NCBI GenBank assembly: GCA_046756405.1
Contig: JBHHWH010000063.1
Location: 1-15,151 of the forward strand
Direction of reading: 5' to 3'
Source of the DNA: JBHHWH01 sp046756405
GTDB taxonomy: Bacteria; Actinomycetota; Acidimicrobiia; Spongiisociales; ZC4RG35
DNA: 15,151 nucleotides
Below the pieces are notes generated by a model. It was not told the DNA's origin and did no database searches. It saw only the letters and a program-made list of their open reading frames with translations. Each line of letters starts with the position of its first letter. Position 1 is the first letter of the stretch. Both the position numbers and the translations under genes were made by a program. Positions 1-4,747 of this stretch are shown here, in pieces.

Positions 1-223
1 TCTCGACACGCGAATCCAAGAGGTATTCACCGGCGTTGGTGACTGGGTTCGAGGTCGCCGAAGTTTCGGGGGAGTAGCTGGCGCCCTCAGGTGTGCCTGC
101 TGCGGCCGCCGCTGTTGTCGATGGGACGGTCGCGTTGGCGACCATGAATAGCGCGACAAATATTGAGAGAACGGCCAAGCGTGAACGCGTCGCGAGAAGA
201 CCTAGCGAAAGCCGATACCTCAT
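1..223 (-). CDS. Secreted Cys/Trp-rich protein, left copy (5' part only, runs off the window)
   Basis: This is the first 74 codons of a minus-strand gene, cut by the window edge. Over this stretch it is base-for-base identical to the start of the complete gene at 1410-2327. The ATG is at 221-223, preceded by AAAGGGGG (complement of 229-236) five bases away, which fixes the start. The visible part holds the signal peptide: Arg2 and Arg4, a hydrophobic core at about residues 16-32, and an Ala-rich cleavage region near residues 38-42. The first residues of a Ser/Thr-rich mature N-terminus follow. Whether the rest of this copy is intact cannot be seen. If the repeat is a tandem duplication, the missing part should lie directly left of base 1 and match 1410-2104. 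Function unknown. Confidence 0.75.
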   Translation of the reverse strand, partial: MRYRLSLGLLATRSRLAVLSIFVALFMVANATVPSTTAAAAAGTPEGASYSPETSATSNPVTNAGEYLLDSRVE

Positions 224-253
224 CGGAACCCCCTTTGTCCTGTACTGCTCGCG

Positions 254-282
254 AAGATATCGGTTGTGGGGGGAGGTGTCAA
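254..282 (-). promoter_or_regulatory. Sigma70-type promoter of the secreted-protein gene, left copy
   Basis: Read on the minus strand, a perfect TTGACA (complement of 277-282) is followed after exactly 17 bases by TATCTT (complement of 254-259, 4 of 6 to TATAAT). The predicted transcription start is near 247. That leaves a leader of about 24 bases carrying the AAAGGGGG ribosome binding site before the ATG at 223. The fit of boxes, spacer and leader makes this the best promoter in the window. Confidence 0.7.
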
Positions 283-299
283 GGCCCTGTTGAGGGCCT
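282..299. repeat. 7-bp perfect inverted repeat next to the -35 box, left copy
   Basis: AGGCCCT (282-288) and AGGGCCT (293-299) form a perfect 7-bp stem with a GTTG loop. The inverted repeat touches the -35 box of the minus-strand promoter (277-282) and lies upstream of the plus-strand HTH gene at 372. It could be an operator, or a weak terminator for transcription running rightward (a pyrimidine-rich stretch follows). Nothing decides between these. Confidence 0.5.
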
Positions 300-371
300 C
301 GTTCCTTTCTGAGCCTAGAAGTGACGGACATTGCCTACGTCTGGGATTCTCCGGATCGGACAGGAGAACCG

Positions 372-803
372 ATGACAGAACGAGAGCCGCAGCGACTGGT
401 GAAACGACGTCTGGCGATCATCCAGCATGCTGAGGAGGTGACCGGCAACGTCGCCCAGGTGTGCCGGTATTTCGGGATCAGCCGGCAGACCTTCTACTAC
501 TGGCTGCATCGCTACGAGGAGAAAGGCCTCGACGGGGTCCAGAACCGGATCGAGCCCTTAGATCCGGTGGACAAGGACATCTACGACCTGCCTCCGGCGG
601 AGCTGAAGAACCTGCCTTCGGTGCCGGGAAGCCTCGACGAGGCCCTGGCTGCCCTTGAGGAGGACCACGAGTTCCTGCTCCAGGGAGGGGTGTTCACCGA
701 GGACCTCATCGAGGCGTGGATCTCCTACAAGACCGAGCACGAGGTGGAGCCGGTCAAGCTCCGCCCCCACCCCTACGAGTTCCACCTCTACTACGACATC
801 TAG
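372..803 (+). CDS. Chimera: IS481-type transposase HTH fused to glutamine synthetase C-terminus, left copy
   Basis: 143 aa. Residues about 1-55 match the helix-turn-helix start of IS481-family transposases: a Lys/Arg-rich helix, then TGNVAQVCRYFGISRQTFYY and WLHRYEEKGLDG. Residues about 52-143 match the C-terminal fifth of type I glutamine synthetase: GLDGVQNRIEP, then DKDIYDLPP with Tyr71 at the position of the E. coli GlnA adenylylation site (Tyr397), GSLDEAL, GGVFTEDLIEAWI, and the terminal RPHPYEFHLYYDI. The parents join in frame at GLDG (525-536), which both families carry. No DDE domain and no glutamine synthetase active site remain, so neither parental activity is expected. The ATG at 372 is chosen because AGGAGA (362-367) precedes it; an in-frame GTG at 321 has no such site. 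It may be a recombination scar or a DNA-binding protein carrying a glutamine synthetase docking tail. Assignment of the two halves is from memory of the families. Confidence 0.8.
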   Translation: MTEREPQRLVKRRLAIIQHAEEVTGNVAQVCRYFGISRQTFYYWLHRYEEKGLDGVQNRIEPLDPVDKDIYDLPPAELKNLPSVPGSLDEALAALEEDHEFLLQGGVFTEDLIEAWISYKTEHEVEPVKLRPHPYEFHLYYDI

Positions 804-816
804 GAGACAGCGTCTC
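804..816. repeat. Short inverted repeat across the repeat breakpoint
   Basis: GAGAC (804-808) and GTCTC (812-816), separated by AGC, form a perfect 5-bp inverted repeat directly after the chimera stop codon. The end of the 807-bp direct repeat (807/808) falls inside its left arm. The second copy has a different sequence here. Confidence 0.45.
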
Positions 817-820
817 GGTC

Positions 821-855
821 ACGGAAGGGCCGAGCGGCAGCGCCGGCCCCTCCGT
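821..855 (+). terminator. Hairpin downstream of the left chimera copy
   Basis: The arms at 821-832 (ACGGAAGGGCCG) and 844-855 (CGGCCCCTCCGT) pair over 12 bp with one A-C mismatch around an 11-base loop. No T run follows, so it is not a standard intrinsic terminator, but its place 17 bases after the stop codon fits a transcription end. It could also serve the minus-strand membrane-protein gene ending at 952, which reads toward it. Confidence 0.45.
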
Positions 856-951
856 AACCCAGGCAAACGTCTAGACGACAGTTGTGAAAGCACGTAGTTG
901 ATGCCGAGGCCACAGCCTTCCAAGCGAAGCCGGCACGCCGACGGAGAGAGG

Positions 952-1365
952 CTAAGCCTGTGTTGTCGGCGTGTAGCGGTTGGACTCCTTCCGCCTCAGA
1001 CCTAGTGAAGCACCGGCTAGCACGGCGATCAACGGCAAGAAGACGATGAATGAAGCTGGGATGGCGAACGCGGCAGCCAGCAGGAGTAAGCCGCTGGCTT
1101 CGAAGACCCGTTCCGATGCCGTGTTGTTGGTGACCGCGCTGAACAGGTAGATGAGTCCACCCAAGCCGATAAGTCCAGCAATGGCGACTACAGGCAGACC
1201 CTCACCACTAGTCAGCGGGTGGCCGCTGGCCGCTATCGAAGCTGCGTAGCCCCCGGCTAGCAGCAGGAAACCAGCTCCAACTATCGCCTTCAGAATGGGA
1301 CGCGGTCTCGGAAGCCAGCGCCAGGCCAGGAGAAAGAGGGCGAGTGCAATCGCATAAGCAAACAT
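952..1365 (-). CDS. Small multi-pass membrane protein of unknown function
   Basis: 137 aa, mostly hydrophobic, with four or five predicted membrane helices: about residues 1-18, 24-46, 57-78, and one or two between 88 and 123. It ends in a charged, polar tail starting with RRKE. The ATG at 1363-1365 is preceded by CAGGAG (complement of 1371-1376) at five-base spacing, which supports the start and the reality of the gene. It lies 44 bases after the stop of the secreted-protein gene on the same strand, with no obvious promoter between, so the two are probably co-transcribed. I recognise no family. It sits in the stretch that occurs once in the window (808-2104); a tandem duplication would place a second copy to the left of base 1. 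Confidence 0.75.
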   Translation of the reverse strand: MFAYAIALALFLLAWRWLPRPRPILKAIVGAGFLLLAGGYAASIAASGHPLTSGEGLPVVAIAGLIGLGGLIYLFSAVTNNTASERVFEASGLLLLAAAFAIPASFIVFLPLIAVLAGASLGLRRKESNRYTPTTQA

Positions 1366-1409
1366 GCAGGCTCCTGTCGCTTGTTAACAATCAATCTCTA
1401 CTGTTTGAC

Positions 1410-2327
1410 TTAAGAGGTACGAACGAGCTTAAGGTGATAGTGGAGGTCAGGGCAGCGGTTTGGGTTGCTTGGTGTTTCGAACTCCCAAGTAGCCTTGTTC
1501 CCGCCGTTGATACTTCCATCGCTCTGTCCCTTAACCCAGGCGTCGTCGACGAACACGTCTACTTCGACTCCCACCGGCGCGCAGAAAGTGTTGTTCATGT
1601 AGTGGGCCCAGTCAACTACGGACTTCGCGTACCCGCAGGTGGAAGTCTTGTAGCCATAGCTCAGAACCTTCGACCAGCCAGTACCCTTTCGCCACCAGTA
1701 ATAGCCCCACGCCGAGCTCGACGTCACGCATGAGCCGTTCCAACTCCAACTCACGTAGGCGCGTGTGTAGTTCACTGTGATGTTCACCTTGTCGTGCCAT
1801 CGGACCTCGTAGTACGCAGTGGATGATCCTGATGTTGAAAGCGGAGCGAATCGTGGTCCGCTGGGTAGCGCGGGCGAACCGGTTTCCGACTCACGGAATT
1901 CTTCAAGGTAGAAGGCACCCTCGTCGGTGGTGAGGGAAACGGAGTCGTGGCTCTCCGGGGGGATCCCGATCTCGACGTACTGGACACAAGCCGGCACGTC
2001 TAGCTTCAGCAGGCGCGCCTCTTTTGCATCCTCGTTTGGACCAAGTCTCAGAACCGGAAATGAGAACGTACAGGTCCCGTCGGGGTTGCGGACGCCTTTG
2101 AGGATCTCGACACGCGAATCCAAGAGGTATTCACCGGCGTTGGTGACTGGGTTCGAGGTCGCCGAAGTTTCGGGGGAGTAGCTGGCGCCCTCAGGTGTGC
2201 CTGCTGCGGCCGCCGCTGTTGTCGATGGGACGGTCGCGTTGGCGACCATGAATAGCGCGACAAATATTGAGAGAACGGCCAAGCGTGAACGCGTCGCGAG
2301 AAGACCTAGCGAAAGCCGATACCTCAT
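1410..2327 (-). CDS. Secreted Cys/Trp/Tyr-rich protein of unknown function (complete copy)
   Basis: 305 aa. A Sec signal peptide is clear: basic start (MRYR), hydrophobic core at about residues 16-32, Ala-rich cleavage region near 38-43. The mature protein starts with a Ser/Thr/Pro-rich segment. It then has a beta-rich look, with six cysteines (in CTF, PACV, GSCV, STCGY, TFCAP and NRCPD) that could form three disulfides, and a Trp/Tyr-rich section (SWSWNGSC, WGYYWWRKGTGW). I infer an extracellular or surface protein; no catalytic motif is recognised. The ATG at 2325-2327 has AAAGGGGG (complement of 2333-2340) at five-base spacing, and a TTGACA/TATCTT promoter lies just upstream. An in-frame start further upstream (to 2435) would overlap that promoter and is rejected. 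Base composition is visibly less GC-rich than in the genes to the right, which hints at separate origin. Confidence 0.85.
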   Translation of the reverse strand: MRYRLSLGLLATRSRLAVLSIFVALFMVANATVPSTTAAAAAGTPEGASYSPETSATSNPVTNAGEYLLDSRVEILKGVRNPDGTCTFSFPVLRLGPNEDAKEARLLKLDVPACVQYVEIGIPPESHDSVSLTTDEGAFYLEEFRESETGSPALPSGPRFAPLSTSGSSTAYYEVRWHDKVNITVNYTRAYVSWSWNGSCVTSSSAWGYYWWRKGTGWSKVLSYGYKTSTCGYAKSVVDWAHYMNNTFCAPVGVEVDVFVDDAWVKGQSDGSINGGNKATWEFETPSNPNRCPDLHYHLKLVRTS

Positions 2328-2357
2328 CGGAACCCCCTTTGTCCTGTACTGCTCGCG

Positions 2358-2386
2358 AAGATATCGGTTGTGGGGGGAGGTGTCAA
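2358..2386 (-). promoter_or_regulatory. Sigma70-type promoter of the complete secreted-protein gene
   Basis: TTGACA (complement of 2381-2386) and TATCTT (complement of 2358-2363) are 17 bases apart on the minus strand. The predicted start is near 2351, 24 bases before the ATG at 2327. It is identical to the left copy. Confidence 0.7.
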
Positions 2387-2403
2387 GGCCCTGTTGAGGG
2401 CCT
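2386..2403. repeat. 7-bp perfect inverted repeat next to the -35 box, right copy
   Basis: AGGCCCT (2386-2392) and AGGGCCT (2397-2403) flank a GTTG loop and touch the -35 box at 2381-2386. It is identical to the element at 282-299, so it is part of the duplicated control region between the divergent secreted-protein and chimera genes. Confidence 0.5.
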
Positions 2404-2475
2404 CGTTCCTTTCTGAGCCTAGAAGTGACGGACATTGCCTACGTCTGGGATTCTCCGGATCGGACAGGAGAACCG

Positions 2476-2907
2476 ATGACAGAACGAGAGCCGCAGCGAC
2501 TGGTGAAACGACGTCTGGCGATCATCCAGCATGCTGAGGAGGTGACCGGCAACGTCGCCCAGGTGTGCCGGTATTTCGGGATCAGCCGGCAGACCTTCTA
2601 CTACTGGCTGCATCGCTACGAGGAGAAAGGCCTCGACGGGGTCCAGAACCGGATCGAGCCCTTAGATCCGGTGGACAAGGACATCTACGACCTGCCTCCG
2701 GCGGAGCTGAAGAACCTGCCTTCGGTGCCGGGAAGCCTCGACGAGGCCCTGGCTGCCCTTGAGGAGGACCACGAGTTCCTGCTCCAGGGAGGGGTGTTCA
2801 CCGAGGACCTCATCGAGGCGTGGATCTCCTACAAGACCGAGCACGAGGTGGAGCCGGTCAAGCTCCGTCCCCACCCCTACGAGTTCCACCTCTACTACGA
2901 CATCTAG
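2476..2907 (+). CDS. Chimera: IS481-type transposase HTH fused to glutamine synthetase C-terminus, right copy
   Basis: The 143-aa product is identical to that of the left copy (372-803); the only base change, T2868, is silent. The domain order is the same: HTH at about residues 8-50, the fusion point GLDG at 52-55 (2629-2640), Tyr71 in the DKDIYDLPP adenylylation-loop motif, and the glutamine synthetase C-terminal tail PHPYEFHLYYDI. The ATG at 2476 has AGGAGA at 2466-2471. The frame is intact in both copies, with no stop or frameshift. That fits either recent duplication or selection to keep the protein, and the two cannot be separated from this window. The 3' flank differs from the left copy: here a bulged hairpin with a T run follows. 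Confidence 0.8.
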   Translation: MTEREPQRLVKRRLAIIQHAEEVTGNVAQVCRYFGISRQTFYYWLHRYEEKGLDGVQNRIEPLDPVDKDIYDLPPAELKNLPSVPGSLDEALAALEEDHEFLLQGGVFTEDLIEAWISYKTEHEVEPVKLRPHPYEFHLYYDI

Positions 2908-2931
2908 GAGAGCGCCTCTGGCTTCCTTTTT
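2907..2931 (+). terminator. Possible intrinsic terminator after the right chimera copy
   Basis: GGAGAGC (2907-2913) can pair with GGCTTCC (2920-2926) with one G-T pair and a bulged A, followed at once by TTTTT (2927-2931). The stem is short and imperfect. It forms only in this copy, because half of it lies beyond the repeat border. Confidence 0.35.
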
Positions 2932-2962
2932 GCGCAAAGGACCATATACGGGCCCTGGTGCA

Positions 2963-3562
2963 TTAGGTACCGGATTCGGCGGCGTTGCGGGCGTTGGTGA
3001 CCGCGGTGGCGAAGTCGTCGGCGGCTTGGACGTAGGCCTCGAGGGCCGACCGGCGGCGCTCCCCGGTGTCGGTGGAGCGAAGACCGTCGAGTCCGTCGTC
3101 GGCGGCGAGGGCGGCCAGGTCGATGGCGGTCTTCAAGGCCTCGTGGTTGGCCTCCAACCCGGCCGGGGGTGTCAGCTCGGCTACTTGGTCGGCGAGGGCC
3201 CGGGTGTCGTTGACCACGACCTCCATTCGGGCGTCGATCTCCGAATACTGGATCTCTCGGGGGTCGGCGTCGAAGCCCTGGTTGATGGTGAGCAGCTCCG
3301 TTTTCAGGATCTGGAGCTGACCGCTGATCTGCTCGACGGCATCGAGATAGGCCTGGACTTCAGGATCGAGGGTGGTGGTCTCCGTCACCTTCGTGGTGAC
3401 GGTCGTGTCCTCGGTGGTCGTAGTAGTGGGCTGGGCCGCCAGGGTGGTGTCGGGTGACGCCGCGGGCAGCTCGCGGACGAAGAAGTAGGTGAAGGCGATC
3501 ATCCCCAGGATTACCAGGGGGAGGATCCAGCGGCCCGGACGGGGGTCGGGGTTGACAGCCAT
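2963..3562 (-). CDS. Single-pass membrane-anchored protein with Thr-rich linker and helical outer domain
   Basis: 199 aa. A short polar N-terminus with basic residues is followed by one membrane helix at about residues 12-29, a Thr-rich low-complexity linker at 39-64, and a predominantly helical Ala/Glu/Leu-rich domain from about 68 to the end with no cysteines. The layout suggests an N-in, C-out protein with an extracytoplasmic helical bundle. I recognise no family. The ATG is at 3560-3562, with no Shine-Dalgarno sequence in front; a possible ECF-type promoter whose start would fall only a few bases before the ATG suggests near-leaderless expression. It is divergent from the gene at 3655, which has the same anchor-linker-domain design, so the two may act together. 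Confidence 0.8.
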   Translation of the reverse strand: MAVNPDPRPGRWILPLVILGMIAFTYFFVRELPAASPDTTLAAQPTTTTTEDTTVTTKVTETTTLDPEVQAYLDAVEQISGQLQILKTELLTINQGFDADPREIQYSEIDARMEVVVNDTRALADQVAELTPPAGLEANHEALKTAIDLAALAADDGLDGLRSTDTGERRRSALEAYVQAADDFATAVTNARNAAESGT

Positions 3563-3571
3563 GACTGCGGA

Positions 3572-3599
3572 AACGATAGCGGTGATGCCTCTGGTTCCC
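3572..3599 (-). promoter_or_regulatory. Possible ECF-sigma-type promoter
   Basis: On the minus strand, GGGAACC (complement of 3593-3599) is followed 17 bases later by CGTT (complement of 3572-3575). This resembles the GGAAC / CGTT elements of actinobacterial envelope- and oxidative-stress ECF sigma factors. The start site would fall at about 3564-3566, a few bases before the ATG at 3562. The motif is short and could be chance. Confidence 0.35.
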
Positions 3600-3619
3600 T
3601 GGACTCGTCATCAACCCCC

Positions 3620-3648
3620 TTGAACCGGGTCGACCGTCCCCATACGTT
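3620..3648 (+). promoter_or_regulatory. Possible promoter giving a leaderless transcript of the gene at 3655
   Basis: TTGAAC (3620-3625) and TACGTT (3643-3648) are separated by 17 bases. A start seven bases after the -10 box would coincide with the A of the ATG at 3655. The absence of any Shine-Dalgarno sequence before that ATG fits a leaderless transcript. Both boxes are imperfect matches. Confidence 0.4.
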
Positions 3649-3654
3649 CGAACC

Positions 3655-4467
3655 ATGGAACCGGAACGAAACGAGGTCTACGAGCGGATCCCCTGGGAGC
3701 ATCTCCAGCAGCCGAAGCCAGATCGGCAGTGGCTCATGGTGGGTGTAGCCGCCGCGGTGGCTTTGGGTGCTCTGGCCTACTCCTTCGTCAAGAACCAGCC
3801 CGCCACCGTGCTCTCTGCCCCAGCTCCACCGCTCACGGCTGTGACAGCGCCCGTGGCCACGGTTCCCCCAGCGACCGCGACCACGGTGGCCGCGCCGATG
3901 GTGGTAGCCGAGGCCGACCTCTATGCGGTCGATCCGGAGCGTCTCATCGACCAGGCCGTCGCCCACGCCGAATGGTTCGCCGTGGAGTACTTCAGCGTCG
4001 ACGGCTCCGAGGAGTCCCGGCGCACCCTCGCCTCTCTCATGCCCGCAGGTGTTCCCCTTCCGGAAGCCGAACCGGGAGTGCAGGTGTTCGTCGACTGGGC
4101 GGGCGCCTTGAGCGTCACCGAGACCGCCCCCCTCACCTACCGGATTGAAGTGGCGGTGCGTTCGCTGCGGGCCGTGGGAGAGGAGGCCTTTGTCCGCCAG
4201 CCCACCCGGTTAGCCATCCTGGAAGTGGGTTTCGACCCGGAGGGTCGTCCCCGGGTGCTGTGGCCCCCGGAGGTCTCCGTTCCGCCCACCGGCGCTCCCC
4301 AGCCGCTCACCCTGGATCAGGTGCCTGCTGCCCTCGCCGACCAGGTGGCGGCCAGCTACGGAGAAGTGGTGGGCGGAACCGCCCTCTCTGACGGGCGCTG
4401 GCGGGTGGTGGTGATGGCGCCCGGTGTCGACGGGGTCCGTCGTCCGGTGACGGTTACCGTCCCCTGA
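3655..4467 (+). CDS. Single-pass membrane-anchored protein, unknown extracytoplasmic domain
   Basis: 270 aa. A charged cytoplasmic start (about residues 1-25) is followed by one membrane helix at 27-45, a Pro/Ala/Thr/Val-rich linker at about 49-84, and an outer domain to the C-terminus. The outer domain has mixed helix and strand: an early helix ending AVEYF near residues 104-119, then several strands. This arrangement loosely resembles NTF2-like or TcpC-like accessory proteins of conjugation and secretion machines, but no diagnostic motif is present and no such machine genes lie nearby, so I give no function. The ATG lacks a Shine-Dalgarno sequence. The stop codon is two bases from that of the convergent Nfu_N gene. 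Confidence 0.85.
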   Translation: MEPERNEVYERIPWEHLQQPKPDRQWLMVGVAAAVALGALAYSFVKNQPATVLSAPAPPLTAVTAPVATVPPATATTVAAPMVVAEADLYAVDPERLIDQAVAHAEWFAVEYFSVDGSEESRRTLASLMPAGVPLPEAEPGVQVFVDWAGALSVTETAPLTYRIEVAVRSLRAVGEEAFVRQPTRLAILEVGFDPEGRPRVLWPPEVSVPPTGAPQPLTLDQVPAALADQVAASYGEVVGGTALSDGRWRVVVMAPGVDGVRRPVTVTVP

Positions 4468-4469
4468 GA

Positions 4470-4727
4470 TCAGGCACCGAAGTGGCTCTCTAGGATCGCC
4501 TTCGCCTCCGGCACGATCGAATCCCAGGAGGCGTCGGGAGTCTTGGAGATGGTGACGAAGTCAGCGGTCATGAACACACTGGCCACCCCGTTGAGGCCCA
4601 AGAGAGCGGCCACCCAGTCCTCGTCGGGATTCGAACCTGCCGGGTACGTGCCCGGACCGCCGACGGGGACGCCCACGGTGAACTTCATCGCGTTGGGGTT
4701 GGGGGTTGGTTCGGCCCGGATCTCCAT
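4470..4727 (-). CDS. Stand-alone Nfu/NifU N-terminal domain protein
   Basis: 85 aa. It carries the signature of the Nfu N-terminal domain (Pfam Nfu_N): EPTPNPNAMKF at residues 6-16, then LLGLNGVASVF, DFVTISK near residues 56-62, and W-x-x-I-x-P before the final helix. In two-domain Nfu proteins this domain precedes the CxxC domain that holds the Fe-S cluster. Here there is no cysteine at all, so the protein cannot bind a cluster itself and may act as a partner in Fe-S delivery. The ATG (4725-4727) is 20 bases from the hyuA ATG on the other strand, so any promoters must lie inside each other's coding region. The Fe-S protein GlcF in the neighbouring operon is a possible client, by proximity only. 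Confidence 0.85.
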   Translation of the reverse strand: MEIRAEPTPNPNAMKFTVGVPVGGPGTYPAGSNPDEDWVAALLGLNGVASVFMTADFVTISKTPDASWDSIVPEAKAILESHFGA

Positions 4728-4747
4728 CGTGGGACGAGGCTAGCCCG

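Larger units (their letters stand above)
1..807. repeat. Direct repeat, left copy (at least 807 bp)
   Basis: Bases 1-807 match 2105-2911 (offset 2104) with one difference seen by eye, C764 versus T2868. The repeat covers the secreted-protein 5' end, its promoter and hairpin, and the whole HTH-glutamine synthetase chimera including its stop codon. Similarity stops abruptly at 807/808. The left limit lies outside the window, so 807 bp is a minimum. I infer a tandem duplication with unit 808-2911. Confidence 0.95.
2105..2911. repeat. Direct repeat, right copy
   Basis: This is the same 807 bases as at 1-807, with T2868 in place of C764. The change turns CGC into CGT (Arg131 of the chimera) and is silent. 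The right border at 2911/2912 lies four bases after the chimera stop codon. Beyond it the sequence is unrelated to the left copy, apart from a short resemblance (AGCG followed by a CTC-containing stretch). Confidence 0.95.

Noticed and set aside
321..371. Longer version of the chimera starting at the GTG at 321 (and 2425 in the right copy)
   Set aside because: No ribosome binding site precedes the GTG, the 17 extra residues do not look like either parent family, and AGGAGA sits correctly before the ATG at 372.
300..807. A complete IS481-type insertion sequence
   Set aside because: Only the HTH start of the transposase is present. The DDE domain is absent, and I see no terminal inverted repeats or target-site duplication around it.
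1344..1733. Plus-strand open frame opposite the secreted-protein gene
   Set aside because: No ribosome binding site, no domain, and the minus-strand gene has promoter, ribosome binding site and signal peptide.
1..2911. CRISPR-like or satellite array
   Set aside because: Only two copies of a long gene-bearing repeat are present; there are no short regularly spaced repeats.
2930..2942. Palindromic TTTGCGCAAA region as a second terminator
   Set aside because: The stem is too short and its T run is already used by the bulged hairpin at 2907-2931; there is no independent support.
2759..3457. Plus-strand open frame across the end of the right chimera and the minus-strand gene at 2963-3562
   Set aside because: It is a Gly/Val/Arg-rich translation opposite a well-structured anchor-linker-domain gene; its start lies inside the chimera in another frame.
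4706..4747. Upstream extension of hyuA
   Set aside because: It would overlap the Nfu_N gene and add residues before the family's conserved start just ahead of GVDVGGT.
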